Positions 1-5,165 of a stretch of DNA of 5,646 bases are shown piece by piece. The notes below the pieces were generated by a model, which made no database searches, was not told the origin of the DNA, and was given only the letters and a program-made list of their open reading frames with translations. The stretch spans positions 1 through 5,646 of the forward strand of contig JAJRVB010000161.1 of assembly GCA_024277515.1 (NCBI GenBank). Reading direction: 5' to 3'. The first letter of the stretch is position 1; every line of letters starts with the position of its first letter. Source of the stretch: Nitrospirota bacterium (GTDB taxonomy: Bacteria; Nitrospirota; Thermodesulfovibrionia; UBA6902). Both the position numbers and the translations under genes were made by a program.

Positions 1-288
1 ATAGAAGAAGACTATTTCAGGCAGAGAAAGGTCCCGCCACATATGCGTGTACAGCCGATCCTGCATTTTATGGAACGTGATATATGGGACTTTATCTTTA
101 AATTTAAAGTGCCCTTCTGTGTTTTATACAAAGAAGGATACCGTTCGCTCGGCGCAAAGGGCTCCACAGTGAAGATGGCCGACATACCTGCCTGGGAACA
201 GGACCTCGAGAACACGTATGAACGGGCAGGCCGTGGGCAGGGTAAAGAGGAGATTATGGGTAAGCTCAGGGACCTGGGATACATGTAA
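1..288 (+). CDS. PAPS reductase / sulfate adenylyltransferase small-subunit family protein, C-terminal fragment (5' end outside window)
   Basis: Frame 1 is open from the first base to TAA at 286-288 (95 codons), so this is the tail of a longer gene. The ATG at 43 is an internal methionine: the frame reads through upstream (IEEDYFRQRKVPPH then MRVQPILHF) and no ribosome binding site precedes it. The stretch RVQPILHFMERDIWDFI, the later LYKEGYRSLG and the closing ERAGRGQGKEE..KLRDLGYM resemble the C-terminal part of the CysD/CysH adenine-nucleotide alpha-hydrolase family, which activates sulfate or reduces PAPS/APS in sulfur assimilation. The nucleotide-binding loop would lie off the window, so the reaction cannot be assigned. 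After YRSLG (codons 47-51) relatives I remember carry a Cys-Thr pair; here the residues are AKGST with no cysteine. The regulator gene follows after 48 bp on the same strand with no terminator visible, so read-through is possible. The family call is fairly secure; the exact enzyme is not. Confidence 0.8.
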   Translation: MEEDYFRQRKVPPHMRVQPILHFMERDIWDFIFKFKVPFCVLYKEGYRSLGAKGSTVKMADIPAWEQDLENTYERAGRGQGKEEIMGKLRDLGYM

Positions 289-336
289 TGTTTGAGTTGT
301 ACGGCCTGATCTTCCTGTAGACGGTAACATGCAGAT

Positions 337-1731
337 ATGAAAAAATTACTTATTGTAGAAGACAACGCTGATATCCAGAAGCAGATGAAGTGGGGCCTGT
401 CAAAGGAATACGAAATTTTGCAGGCGCTGAACAAGTCTGATGCGCTCCGGCTGTTTCACAAGAAACATCCCCCGGTCGTTACTCTCGACCTTGGACTCCC
501 TCCGGATGAAGATGATGCAGGTGAAGGCTTCGCGTGCCTCCTCGAAATGCTGAAGGCAGCTCCAAAGACGAAGGTGATAATCGTGACAGGGAACAATGAC
601 CGGGAAAATGCGCTGAAGGCGGTCGATGCGGGGGCGTACGATTATTATCATAAACCTGTTGACATGAATGAGTTAAAGGTAATACTCCAGAGGGCATTTT
701 ACCTTTCCGGCATAGAGTCGGAAAACCGCAAGCTGCATGAAGTGCTCGACAGGGACATCGGATTTGCAGGGATGATAGGCCGGAGCGACGGGATGCAGAA
801 GGTCTTTGAGACTATCAACCAGGTTGCTGCAACAGATGTTTCGGTATTGATAACAGGGGAGAGCGGGACAGGGAAGGAACTGGTTGCCAGGGCGATTCAT
901 GACAAAAGCCTGAGAAACAGGGGCCCTTTTATCCCGATCAACTGCGGCGCCATTCCTGAGACACTTCTTGAGTCCGAGCTGTTTGGTTATGAAAAGGGGG
1001 CCTTTACAAGCGCCCATGCCATGCAGAACGGAAAATTTGAATATGCGGAGAAGGGGACTCTGTTTCTTGATGAAATAGGTGAGATGTCCTCAAACCTGCA
1101 GGCCAAGCTCCTGAGATTTTTACAGGAGAGAAAGATCCAGCGTCTGGGCGGCAGAAAGGACATAGAGATAGACACGAGGGTCATTGCCGCTACAAATGTC
1201 GACTTGAATACGGCAATGAAAGATCGCACGTTCAGGGAAGACCTCTACTTCAGGATAAGCGTCATTACCATTGAGATCCCGCCGCTCAGGGACCGGGGTT
1301 TTGACATCAAGGTAATGGCCAATACATTCCTGGAGAGATATAATGCCATGTTTAATAAGGAAATCAAGAGACTCAGTCCTTCGGCCATACAGGAGATTGA
1401 GCGCTATGCGTGGCCCGGTAATGTCAGGGAACTTGAGAACAAGCTTCAGCGGGCGGTGATCACTTCTGATTCAAATGTGATTGAACCCTGCCATATGGGA
1501 TTAGGAGGTCAGCCGCCCGGGTCGGTAAATGAACTGCAGACAGAACAGCACTATAAGGGAGTGACCCTTAAAGAGGCCAGAAAAAGACTTGAAATGGACC
1601 TCATTACGGATGTTATTGCACGCAACAACGGGAATATCAAGCGGGCTTCAGAGGAGCTGGGAATCAGCAGGCCGACCCTGTATGACCTGATTGACAAGCA
1701 CAAGATCTCAGTCAAGGACCAGGCAGAGTAA
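337..1731 (+). CDS. prsR: PEP-CTERM-box type response regulator, sigma-54-dependent transcriptional activator (PrsR-like)
   Basis: 464 residues with the full order of an NtrC-class activator. The receiver domain (about 1-120) has acidic E8/D9, phospho-acceptor D51 in TLDLGLPPDEDDAGEG, T84 and K106 (HKP). The extended loop after D51 is typical of regulators of the exosortase/PEP-CTERM system, as I know that family. The AAA+ sigma-54 interaction domain (about 145-375) has Walker A GESGTGKE (174-181), ELFGYEKGAFTSA with the sigma-54-contacting loop at 221-226, Walker B LFLDEIGEM with D245/E246, FREDLYFRI (299-307) holding arginine-finger candidates, and sensor II WPGNVREL (359-366). A Fis-type helix-turn-helix occupies about 415-456 (NNGNIKRASEELGISRPTLYDLI). 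It would be phosphorylated by a PrsK-type histidine kinase, not seen here, and then activate sigma-54 RNA polymerase at surface-polymer and PEP-CTERM genes. The start has only a weak upstream purine run, but MKKLLIVEDN begins exactly where a receiver should. The loop reads GAFTSA, not the canonical GAFTGA. The gene converges on a PEP-CTERM gene 24 bp away, which supports the assignment. Confidence 0.92.
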   Translation: MKKLLIVEDNADIQKQMKWGLSKEYEILQALNKSDALRLFHKKHPPVVTLDLGLPPDEDDAGEGFACLLEMLKAAPKTKVIIVTGNNDRENALKAVDAGAYDYYHKPVDMNELKVILQRAFYLSGIESENRKLHEVLDRDIGFAGMIGRSDGMQKVFETINQVAATDVSVLITGESGTGKELVARAIHDKSLRNRGPFIPINCGAIPETLLESELFGYEKGAFTSAHAMQNGKFEYAEKGTLFLDEIGEMSSNLQAKLLRFLQERKIQRLGGRKDIEIDTRVIAATNVDLNTAMKDRTFREDLYFRISVITIEIPPLRDRGFDIKVMANTFLERYNAMFNKEIKRLSPSAIQEIERYAWPGNVRELENKLQRAVITSDSNVIEPCHMGLGGQPPGSVNELQTEQHYKGVTLKEARKRLEMDLITDVIARNNGNIKRASEELGISRPTLYDLIDKHKISVKDQAE

Positions 1732-1755
1732 TTTCGATAAGGGGGGGAAATGTAC

Positions 1756-1950
1756 TTACTTGTTCCGCATTCTTCTGTAAAGAGCGACCCCCATCAGTCC
1801 GGAGCCGAGAATCAACAATATACCTGGTTGAGGCATGGGAGTGACATTACTGCCGGACAAGGCTTCAAAGGGCAGATCTGATGCATACGCTGAAGCCTTA
1901 ACAAAAACCGCAGCAATAATTATTACGATGCCGGAGATTATCTTTTTCAT
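1756..1950 (-). CDS. miniature PEP-CTERM sorting-domain protein (64 aa)
   Basis: A 64-residue exported protein that is almost only sorting signals. Residues 1-23 form a signal peptide (MKK, hydrophobic core ISGIVIIIAAVFV, likely cleavage after AYA). Residues 24-39 are a short polar linker. Residues 40-64 form a PEP-CTERM-type tripartite tail: PQPG at 40-43, hydrophobic ILLILGSGLMGVALY, and basic RRMRNK. In this family the tail is recognised and cleaved by a membrane exosortase, and the protein then joins the cell surface or exopolysaccharide matrix. Here the motif reads PQP instead of PEP. After both processing events the mature peptide would be only about 15 residues, so it could be a tiny secreted peptide or a remnant of a larger protein. 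A perfect sigma-54 promoter lies about 50 bp upstream and the PrsR-type activator gene is its convergent neighbour, which suggests direct control. The start at 1950 has only AGG close by; a stronger AGAGGGG lies 17 nt further out. No exosortase gene is in the window. Confidence 0.85.
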   Translation of the reverse strand: MKKIISGIVIIIAAVFVKASAYASDLPFEALSGSNVTPMPQPGILLILGSGLMGVALYRRMRNK

Positions 1951-1996
1951 CCTGTCTATATTTTATTCCCCTCTTATAATTTCTTTAAATTAAAAA

Positions 1997-2012
1997 AGCA
2001 ATATATGTGCCA
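1997..2012 (-). promoter_or_regulatory. sigma-54 (-24/-12) promoter of the miniature PEP-CTERM gene
   Basis: Read on the minus strand the bases are TGGCAC-ATATA-TTGCT. This is a full match to the -24/-12 consensus TGGCAC-N5-TTGCW with exact spacing, and an A/T-rich run follows. Transcription would start near position 1986, giving a leader of about 35 nt to the ATG at 1950. Such promoters need an AAA+ activator like the one encoded at 337-1731. The match and orientation are seen directly; use by that activator is inferred. Confidence 0.85.
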
Positions 2013-2055
2013 AGTTTAGGGCTCTATCTATAACATGCTGGAATTAATTGAAAAA

Positions 2056-2084
2056 TTGACTTTATCAGCCTGGCCTGTTATTAG
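2056..2084 (+). promoter_or_regulatory. possible sigma-70-type promoter for the secreted multidomain protein gene
   Basis: TTGACT at 2056-2061 is followed after 17 bases by TATTAG at 2079-2084, a partial match to TTGACA/TATAAT with ideal spacing. Transcription would begin near 2091 and leave a leader of about 175 nt. In an A/T-rich intergenic region such matches arise by chance, so this is only a candidate. No plus-strand -24/-12 element was found for this gene. Confidence 0.25.
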
Positions 2085-2267
2085 AATAGATAGTCTTCCA
2101 TGTAAGGGATATCGACATTTTTGAGTGCTGCTGTAAATAATTCCCCATGACTTCACCGAGTTGCAATGTGTCGTGATTTCAGTCACTGATAGCCCTCCTC
2201 TTTTTCATTTAAGATAAATGCAGGATACATAACGCGGCATTTTGATGTGAGAAGAAGAGTCGGCATT

Positions 2268-4169
2268 ATGGGAAAGAAATTAAAAAATACATACTTAAAT
2301 ATTGGACTTGTACTGTCTCTGATATTATTGCTCCAGATTAACAATGTTTTTGGTGCGAGCGCTTTATTGTCCTGGAATGCCCCGACTGCGAATGATGACG
2401 GGACACCTTTAACAGACCTGGCCGGTTATTATGTCCATTACGGGACATCGCCCCGTAATTATTCTGATCATATTGATGTTGGAAAGGTGGTGACTTACAG
2501 TGTCAATAATTTGTCAACAGGGGTTACATATTATTTTTCTACCACAGCATATGATACTTCCGGAAATGAGAGTGCGTATTCCAATGAGGTCAGCGCGGCG
2601 TTTCAGCCGGTAGATACTCTTCCCCCTGTGACCGTAAGCTATTACTGTGACAACGATGGTGACGGTTTTACCGGTCAGCTCATAGACGGGACATGCAGCG
2701 GCACCGGCTGTGAACCGGCCGGATGCCGGTTGACCCCGGGCAATGACTGCAATGACAACGACCCTTATATTAATCCTGAAGCAGTCGATGACACCTGCGA
2801 CGGCATTGATGACAACTGTAACGGCGCTGAGGATGAAGGTTATGTAACCGCTGCTGTTTCATGCGGAGAAGGAGTCTGCACATCCGTGGGACAGATATTA
2901 TGTCAGGCCGGTAAAGAAGTAAATACCTGTACACCCGGCCTGCCTGCTGAAGATCCTGAAACTACATGCAGCGACGGACTTGATAATGATTGTGACGGAC
3001 AGATTGATGAAGGCTGTGTGCCGGTCATCGAAATCACCAATGTGCTTTTGAGCGAAGACTTTTCTTCAGGCATACCCGCCTCATGGCCGGTGCATGGAGC
3101 ATGGAATACACGGAACGAGTGCGGACGGACACCCGGCCATCCATTCGCAGGGGCATTTGCGATATCCGACTCGTCATGCAGGGTTACTGATTCGGAAGAA
3201 CTCATCACAGCATCATTCGATACCCTGTCATGCAGCAGCGTCAGACTTGCATTCAGCAATCAGTACTACTGGTATTCCGGGAGTATTGAGGTGGATGTGA
3301 GCGGTGACGGAGGATCAACGTGGACTCCAAATATCAGTTTGCGGGATGATGACGGTTTTCCCGATCCTGACTGGAAGGAGCTTGATATCAGCGCTGTTTC
3401 TGCCGTGAGTAATGCAAAGGTGAGATTCAGATACGCGAACAATTCTGCAGACGGATTCTGGGCGCTGGATAATGTATGGGTCACATGTCAGGCTGATCAG
3501 ATGCATATTGCGAGCCCGATACAGGTGCCGGCTGCAAAGACGGTCATGATCGGCAATACAGGAACGGCAAATCTCGCAATTAACATGATCAGCAAGGCAG
3601 GACCGGATGCTCCCGGGTTCACCATTGGCGAAAACGATGGTTGTTCAAACCGGACATTACTGCCTGCTGAAAGCTGCACATTTGATGTTGTATTTACCCC
3701 TTCCTCAACAGGACTTAAAACCGCGACTCTTTCCGTATCATCCAATGATCCGGACATGCCGGTATATGACATTACAGTCACGGGAACAGGAACGGACACC
3801 CTTGATCCGGTCCCATTAATTAAAATTAATGGTTTGGACGGGGTCGTTGATATAGCAAGAGGCGATAACTCGACTGTCACAATAGAACTCGACCCCGGCA
3901 GCTATAACGGTAAAGAGGCTGACTGGTGGGTATTAATGGAATACCGGAAGCGCTGGTACTATTACAATGCTGCAATCGGGAAATGGAGGCGCGGCTATTC
4001 ATCCTACAGGCAGTCAATACCTGACAATGCGGGGCCGTTTGAAATTCTGAACAGCTCACGGCTCTCAAGGGGCATGTATACTCTGTATTTTGGAGTTGAT
4101 ACGAGCATGGGCGACGTGTTTGATTCCAGTCTGATATATTATGACACTGCCGTGCTGAACATTCAGTAG
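2268..4169 (+). CDS. secreted multidomain protein with FN3, MopE-like metal-binding repeats, jelly-roll-like and ASH-type domains
   Basis: 633 residues from the ATG at 2268, which has a purine-rich AGAAGAAGAG about 8 nt upstream. An in-frame GTG at 2247 would add seven residues but has no ribosome binding site. Residues 1-29 are a signal peptide (basic GKKLKN, hydrophobic core, FG-A cleavage region). About 31-113 is a fibronectin type III-like domain (ALLSWNAPT, GVTYYFSTTAYD, SNEVSA). Residues 127-192 and 198-250 are two Asp/Cys-rich repeats (CDNDGDGF, GNDCNDNDP, CDGIDDNCNG; CSDGLDNDCDGQIDEGC) of the putative metal-binding MopE type, which may bind calcium or copper. About 260-407 resembles a jelly-roll or MAM-like module (EDFSSGIPASWP, GFWALDNV). 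About 412-508 looks like an ASH/choice-of-anchor beta domain (TGTANLAI, CTFDVVFTPSSTGLKTATLSVSSNDP). About 511-633 is a beta-rich domain containing ADWWVLME..WYYY. No transmembrane tail or PEP-CTERM signal is seen, so it is probably exported and then secreted or held by surface polymers. No enzyme active site was recognised; adhesion or matrix binding is an inference. Confidence 0.82.
   Translation: MGKKLKNTYLNIGLVLSLILLLQINNVFGASALLSWNAPTANDDGTPLTDLAGYYVHYGTSPRNYSDHIDVGKVVTYSVNNLSTGVTYYFSTTAYDTSGNESAYSNEVSAAFQPVDTLPPVTVSYYCDNDGDGFTGQLIDGTCSGTGCEPAGCRLTPGNDCNDNDPYINPEAVDDTCDGIDDNCNGAEDEGYVTAAVSCGEGVCTSVGQILCQAGKEVNTCTPGLPAEDPETTCSDGLDNDCDGQIDEGCVPVIEITNVLLSEDFSSGIPASWPVHGAWNTRNECGRTPGHPFAGAFAISDSSCRVTDSEELITASFDTLSCSSVRLAFSNQYYWYSGSIEVDVSGDGGSTWTPNISLRDDDGFPDPDWKELDISAVSAVSNAKVRFRYANNSADGFWALDNVWVTCQADQMHIASPIQVPAAKTVMIGNTGTANLAINMISKAGPDAPGFTIGENDGCSNRTLLPAESCTFDVVFTPSSTGLKTATLSVSSNDPDMPVYDITVTGTGTDTLDPVPLIKINGLDGVVDIARGDNSTVTIELDPGSYNGKEADWWVLMEYRKRWYYYNAAIGKWRRGYSSYRQSIPDNAGPFEILNSSRLSRGMYTLYFGVDTSMGDVFDSSLIYYDTAVLNIQ
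2646..3018 (+). other. MopE-like Asp/Cys-rich putative metal-binding repeat region within the secreted protein
   Basis: Residues about 127-250 of the protein hold two diverged copies of a unit ending in CDG-IDDNCNG-AEDEGY (first) and CSDG-LDNDCDG-QIDEGC (second). The first copy also carries CDNDGDGF and GNDCNDNDPYINPEA, where regularly spaced Asp/Asn side chains resemble calcium-binding loops. Paired cysteines suggest disulfides in an oxidising, extracytoplasmic location. The name MopE refers to a surface copper-binding protein of methanotrophs with similar repeats; which metal is bound here cannot be read from the sequence. Confidence 0.7.
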
Positions 4170-4176
4170 GACTGTT

Positions 4177-4380
4177 TTATGAGGCAGTGTTCAGTCTGAA
4201 CAGCGCCCTGATTTCTCTCAGTTTCTCCGGTGCGGTGCGCAGGAAAAAGTCAATTACCGTATTGTTGTGGTGATCAAAATAGTCAATGTATTCATTGACA
4301 CATATCTGGCGCTCAAGCGGAGTGCTGATTCACAGTCTGTTTAATTGTTCAATTATTTCATGTCTTGCCAGGTTTCTCAT
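4177..4380 (-). pseudogene. small gene interrupted by an in-frame TGA (68 codons; hypothetical protein)
   Basis: On the minus strand an ATG at 4380 opens a frame of 16 codons (MRNLARHEIIEQLNRL), meets TGA at 4332-4330, then stays open for 50 more codons (ISTPLERQICVNEYIDYF... ending RALFRLNTAS) to TAA at 4179-4177. The ATG has an ideal ribosome binding site (AAGGAGG at 4392-4386, 5-nt gap) and a near-perfect sigma-54 promoter just upstream, so the expression signals are intact. The downstream part reads like a real charged, probably helical protein and has no ATG, GTG or TTG start of its own in frame. The simplest explanation is a recent nonsense change (for example from TGG, CGA or GGA) or a base error. 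Selenocysteine insertion is possible in principle, but I see no convincing SECIS hairpin after the TGA. Without recoding the product is a 16-residue peptide. I do not recognise the family. Its end lies 8 bp from the convergent stop at 4169. Confidence 0.6.
4188..4202. repeat. short inverted repeat near convergent gene ends
   Basis: TGTTCA-GTC-TGAACA is a perfect 6-bp stem with a 3-nt loop, lying in the last codons of the small minus-strand frame and 19 bp past the stop of the secreted-protein gene. No T-run follows on either strand, so it is not a standard intrinsic terminator. It may be a chance palindrome or a weak structure at the convergent junction. Confidence 0.3.
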
Positions 4381-4385
4381 TTCAA

Positions 4386-4392
4386 CCTCCTT
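4386..4392 (-). promoter_or_regulatory. perfect Shine-Dalgarno of the TGA-interrupted small gene
   Basis: Minus-strand AAGGAGG, with TTGAA between it and the ATG at 4380. This complete anti-SD match at good spacing is the main reason to take the interrupted frame as a real gene and to fix its start. Confidence 0.75.
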
Positions 4393-4403
4393 GTAATAAA
4401 GAT

Positions 4404-4419
4404 AGCATATACTGTGCCA
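4404..4419 (-). promoter_or_regulatory. sigma-54 (-24/-12) promoter of the TGA-interrupted small gene
   Basis: On the minus strand the bases are TGGCAC-AGTAT-ATGCT. They match TGGCAC-N5-TTGCW at every consensus position except the first T of TTGC, and both invariant GG and GC pairs are in place. Transcription should start near 4393-4392, immediately before the Shine-Dalgarno, leaving a leader of only about 12 nt. The same promoter class serves the PEP-CTERM gene at 1950, and the window encodes a sigma-54 activator, so shared control is plausible. Confidence 0.75.
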
Positions 4420-4552
4420 ATCAGAACTTGCTATAATTTAAGGATATTTTTTTGGCCTGCTCAGGAATAATGTGTCGAAACAGGCAGTTTTTTGCCATTA
4501 TGACCGGGTTTGTGTTCGAGAGAGAATGCGGGATTGAGCGTCCCCCCTGTAG

Positions 4553-4558
4553 TATAAT
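4553..4558 (+). promoter_or_regulatory. -10 box of a probable sigma-70 promoter for the DJ-1 family gene
   Basis: A perfect TATAAT 30 bp before the ATG at 4589 would place transcription start near 4565 and give a leader of about 24 nt containing the Shine-Dalgarno. The only TTGA-like -35 (TTGAGC at 4534-4539) is 13 bp away, too close for a standard promoter, so the -35 is weak or activator-dependent. Confidence 0.45.
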
Positions 4559-4588
4559 ATTCCCAACTAAATGATAAGGAGGTTTACC

Positions 4589-5146
4589 ATGCCGAAAGTA
4601 GCAATATTACTTGCCGATGGATTTGAAGAGCTTGAGGCTGTCGCCATTATTGATGTGCTCAGGAGGGCGGATATCGTGGTTGTGTCGGCAGGTCTTCATG
4701 AAGGTCCGGTATCCAGCGCCCGTAATGTCAAAATTATACCTGATACGGTTATTGACAGGATCATGCCGGATGATTTTGACATGCTTGTACTACCCGGAGG
4801 TCAACCCGGTTCCGACAACCTGAATGCTGATAAGAGGGTGGGGGACCTGATAAGAGATTTTGACCGGAAAGGGAAAATAACCGGCGCGATCTGTGCGGCC
4901 CCATATGTCCTTGCAAATGCGGGTGTCCTGGAAGGGAAGCATGCAACTTCATATCCGTCCTTCAGTGAGAGACTCGGTTCTGCAGTCTATGAGGAGAAAT
5001 CAGTGGTAGAGGACGGCACGGTCATGACCAGCAGGGGGCCGGGAACGGCCATATGCTTCGGGCTTGCCATTGTTGAAAAGTTTCTGGGCGGGGACAAGGC
5101 GCAGCAGATCAGGGAGGCGATGCTTGTTCAGCAGGACTGTGATTAA
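4589..5146 (+). CDS. DJ-1/YajL (ThiJ/PfpI superfamily) protein
   Basis: 185 residues, close to human DJ-1 (189) and E. coli YajL. The start is set by AAGGAGG at 4576-4582 with 6 nt to the ATG at 4589; an in-frame ATG at 4571 lies before the ribosome binding site and is not used. The fold markers are in order: N-terminal strand and LADGFEELEA with conserved glutamate E16 (DJ-1 E18 position), VLPGG at 68-72, the nucleophile elbow GAICAAPYVLA with reactive cysteine C102 (DJ-1 C106), and TSRGPGTAICFGLAIVE at 147-163. At the position of DJ-1 H126 there is Y122 (ATSYPSF), so this is the Glu-Cys type without that histidine. Members are cytoplasmic and are linked to oxidative-stress protection, chaperone activity and reactive-carbonyl (methylglyoxal) detoxification; the deglycase role is debated. 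It appears to be a single-gene transcript, convergent with the PH-domain gene 19 bp downstream. Confidence 0.93.
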   Translation: MPKVAILLADGFEELEAVAIIDVLRRADIVVVSAGLHEGPVSSARNVKIIPDTVIDRIMPDDFDMLVLPGGQPGSDNLNADKRVGDLIRDFDRKGKITGAICAAPYVLANAGVLEGKHATSYPSFSERLGSAVYEEKSVVEDGTVMTSRGPGTAICFGLAIVEKFLGGDKAQQIREAMLVQQDCD

Positions 5147-5165
5147 TGAATTATAAAATCAGGCG

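Larger units (their letters stand above)
1951..2267. other. 317-bp intergenic regulatory region between divergent genes
   Basis: This stretch has no convincing gene on either strand and is more A/T-rich than the flanking genes. It contains the sigma-54 promoter at 1997-2012 (minus strand) and, further out, space for activator sites. Possible dyads are CTATCTATAACA at 2024-2035 against TGTTA...TAGATAG at 2076-2093, and GTGA-N6-TCAC at 2173-2186. Toward the plus-strand gene the only promoter-like pair I see is at 2056-2084. No tRNA, array or transposon end was recognised. Confidence 0.6.

Noticed and set aside
12..434. 140-codon minus-strand reading frame
   Set aside because: It runs antisense across the CysD/H-like gene, the gap and the start of the regulator; its Cys/Ser/Phe-rich translation shows no family features. 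It is a shadow frame.
1741..1747. G7 homopolymer as a phase-variable tract
   Set aside because: It lies between two convergent stop codons, outside any coding frame or promoter, so slippage would change nothing obvious.
2071..2086. TGGCCTGTTATTAGAA as a plus-strand sigma-54 promoter for the secreted protein gene
   Set aside because: The -24 half is partial and there is no GC at the -12 position, so the invariant element is missing.
3497..3880. 127-codon antisense frame under the secreted protein gene
   Set aside because: It lies fully opposite a well-supported coding region, has no ribosome binding site that stands out, and its Val/Ser/Thr-rich translation is typical of antisense shadows.
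4330..4332. Selenocysteine codon
   Set aside because: No bacterial-type SECIS hairpin with a proper stem and apical loop is visible right after the TGA, and the local residues (RL-ISTP) do not resemble known redox motifs. It is kept only as an alternative.
4455..4490. Intrinsic terminator (GCCTG ... CAGGC followed by AGTTTTTT)
   Set aside because: The stem is only 5 bp with a 21-nt loop, and no upstream plus-strand gene ends nearby.
4571..4588. Upstream ATG (4571) as the start of the DJ-1 gene
   Set aside because: The added residues would encode the Shine-Dalgarno itself (AAGGAGG at 4576-4582), which clearly serves the ATG at 4589.
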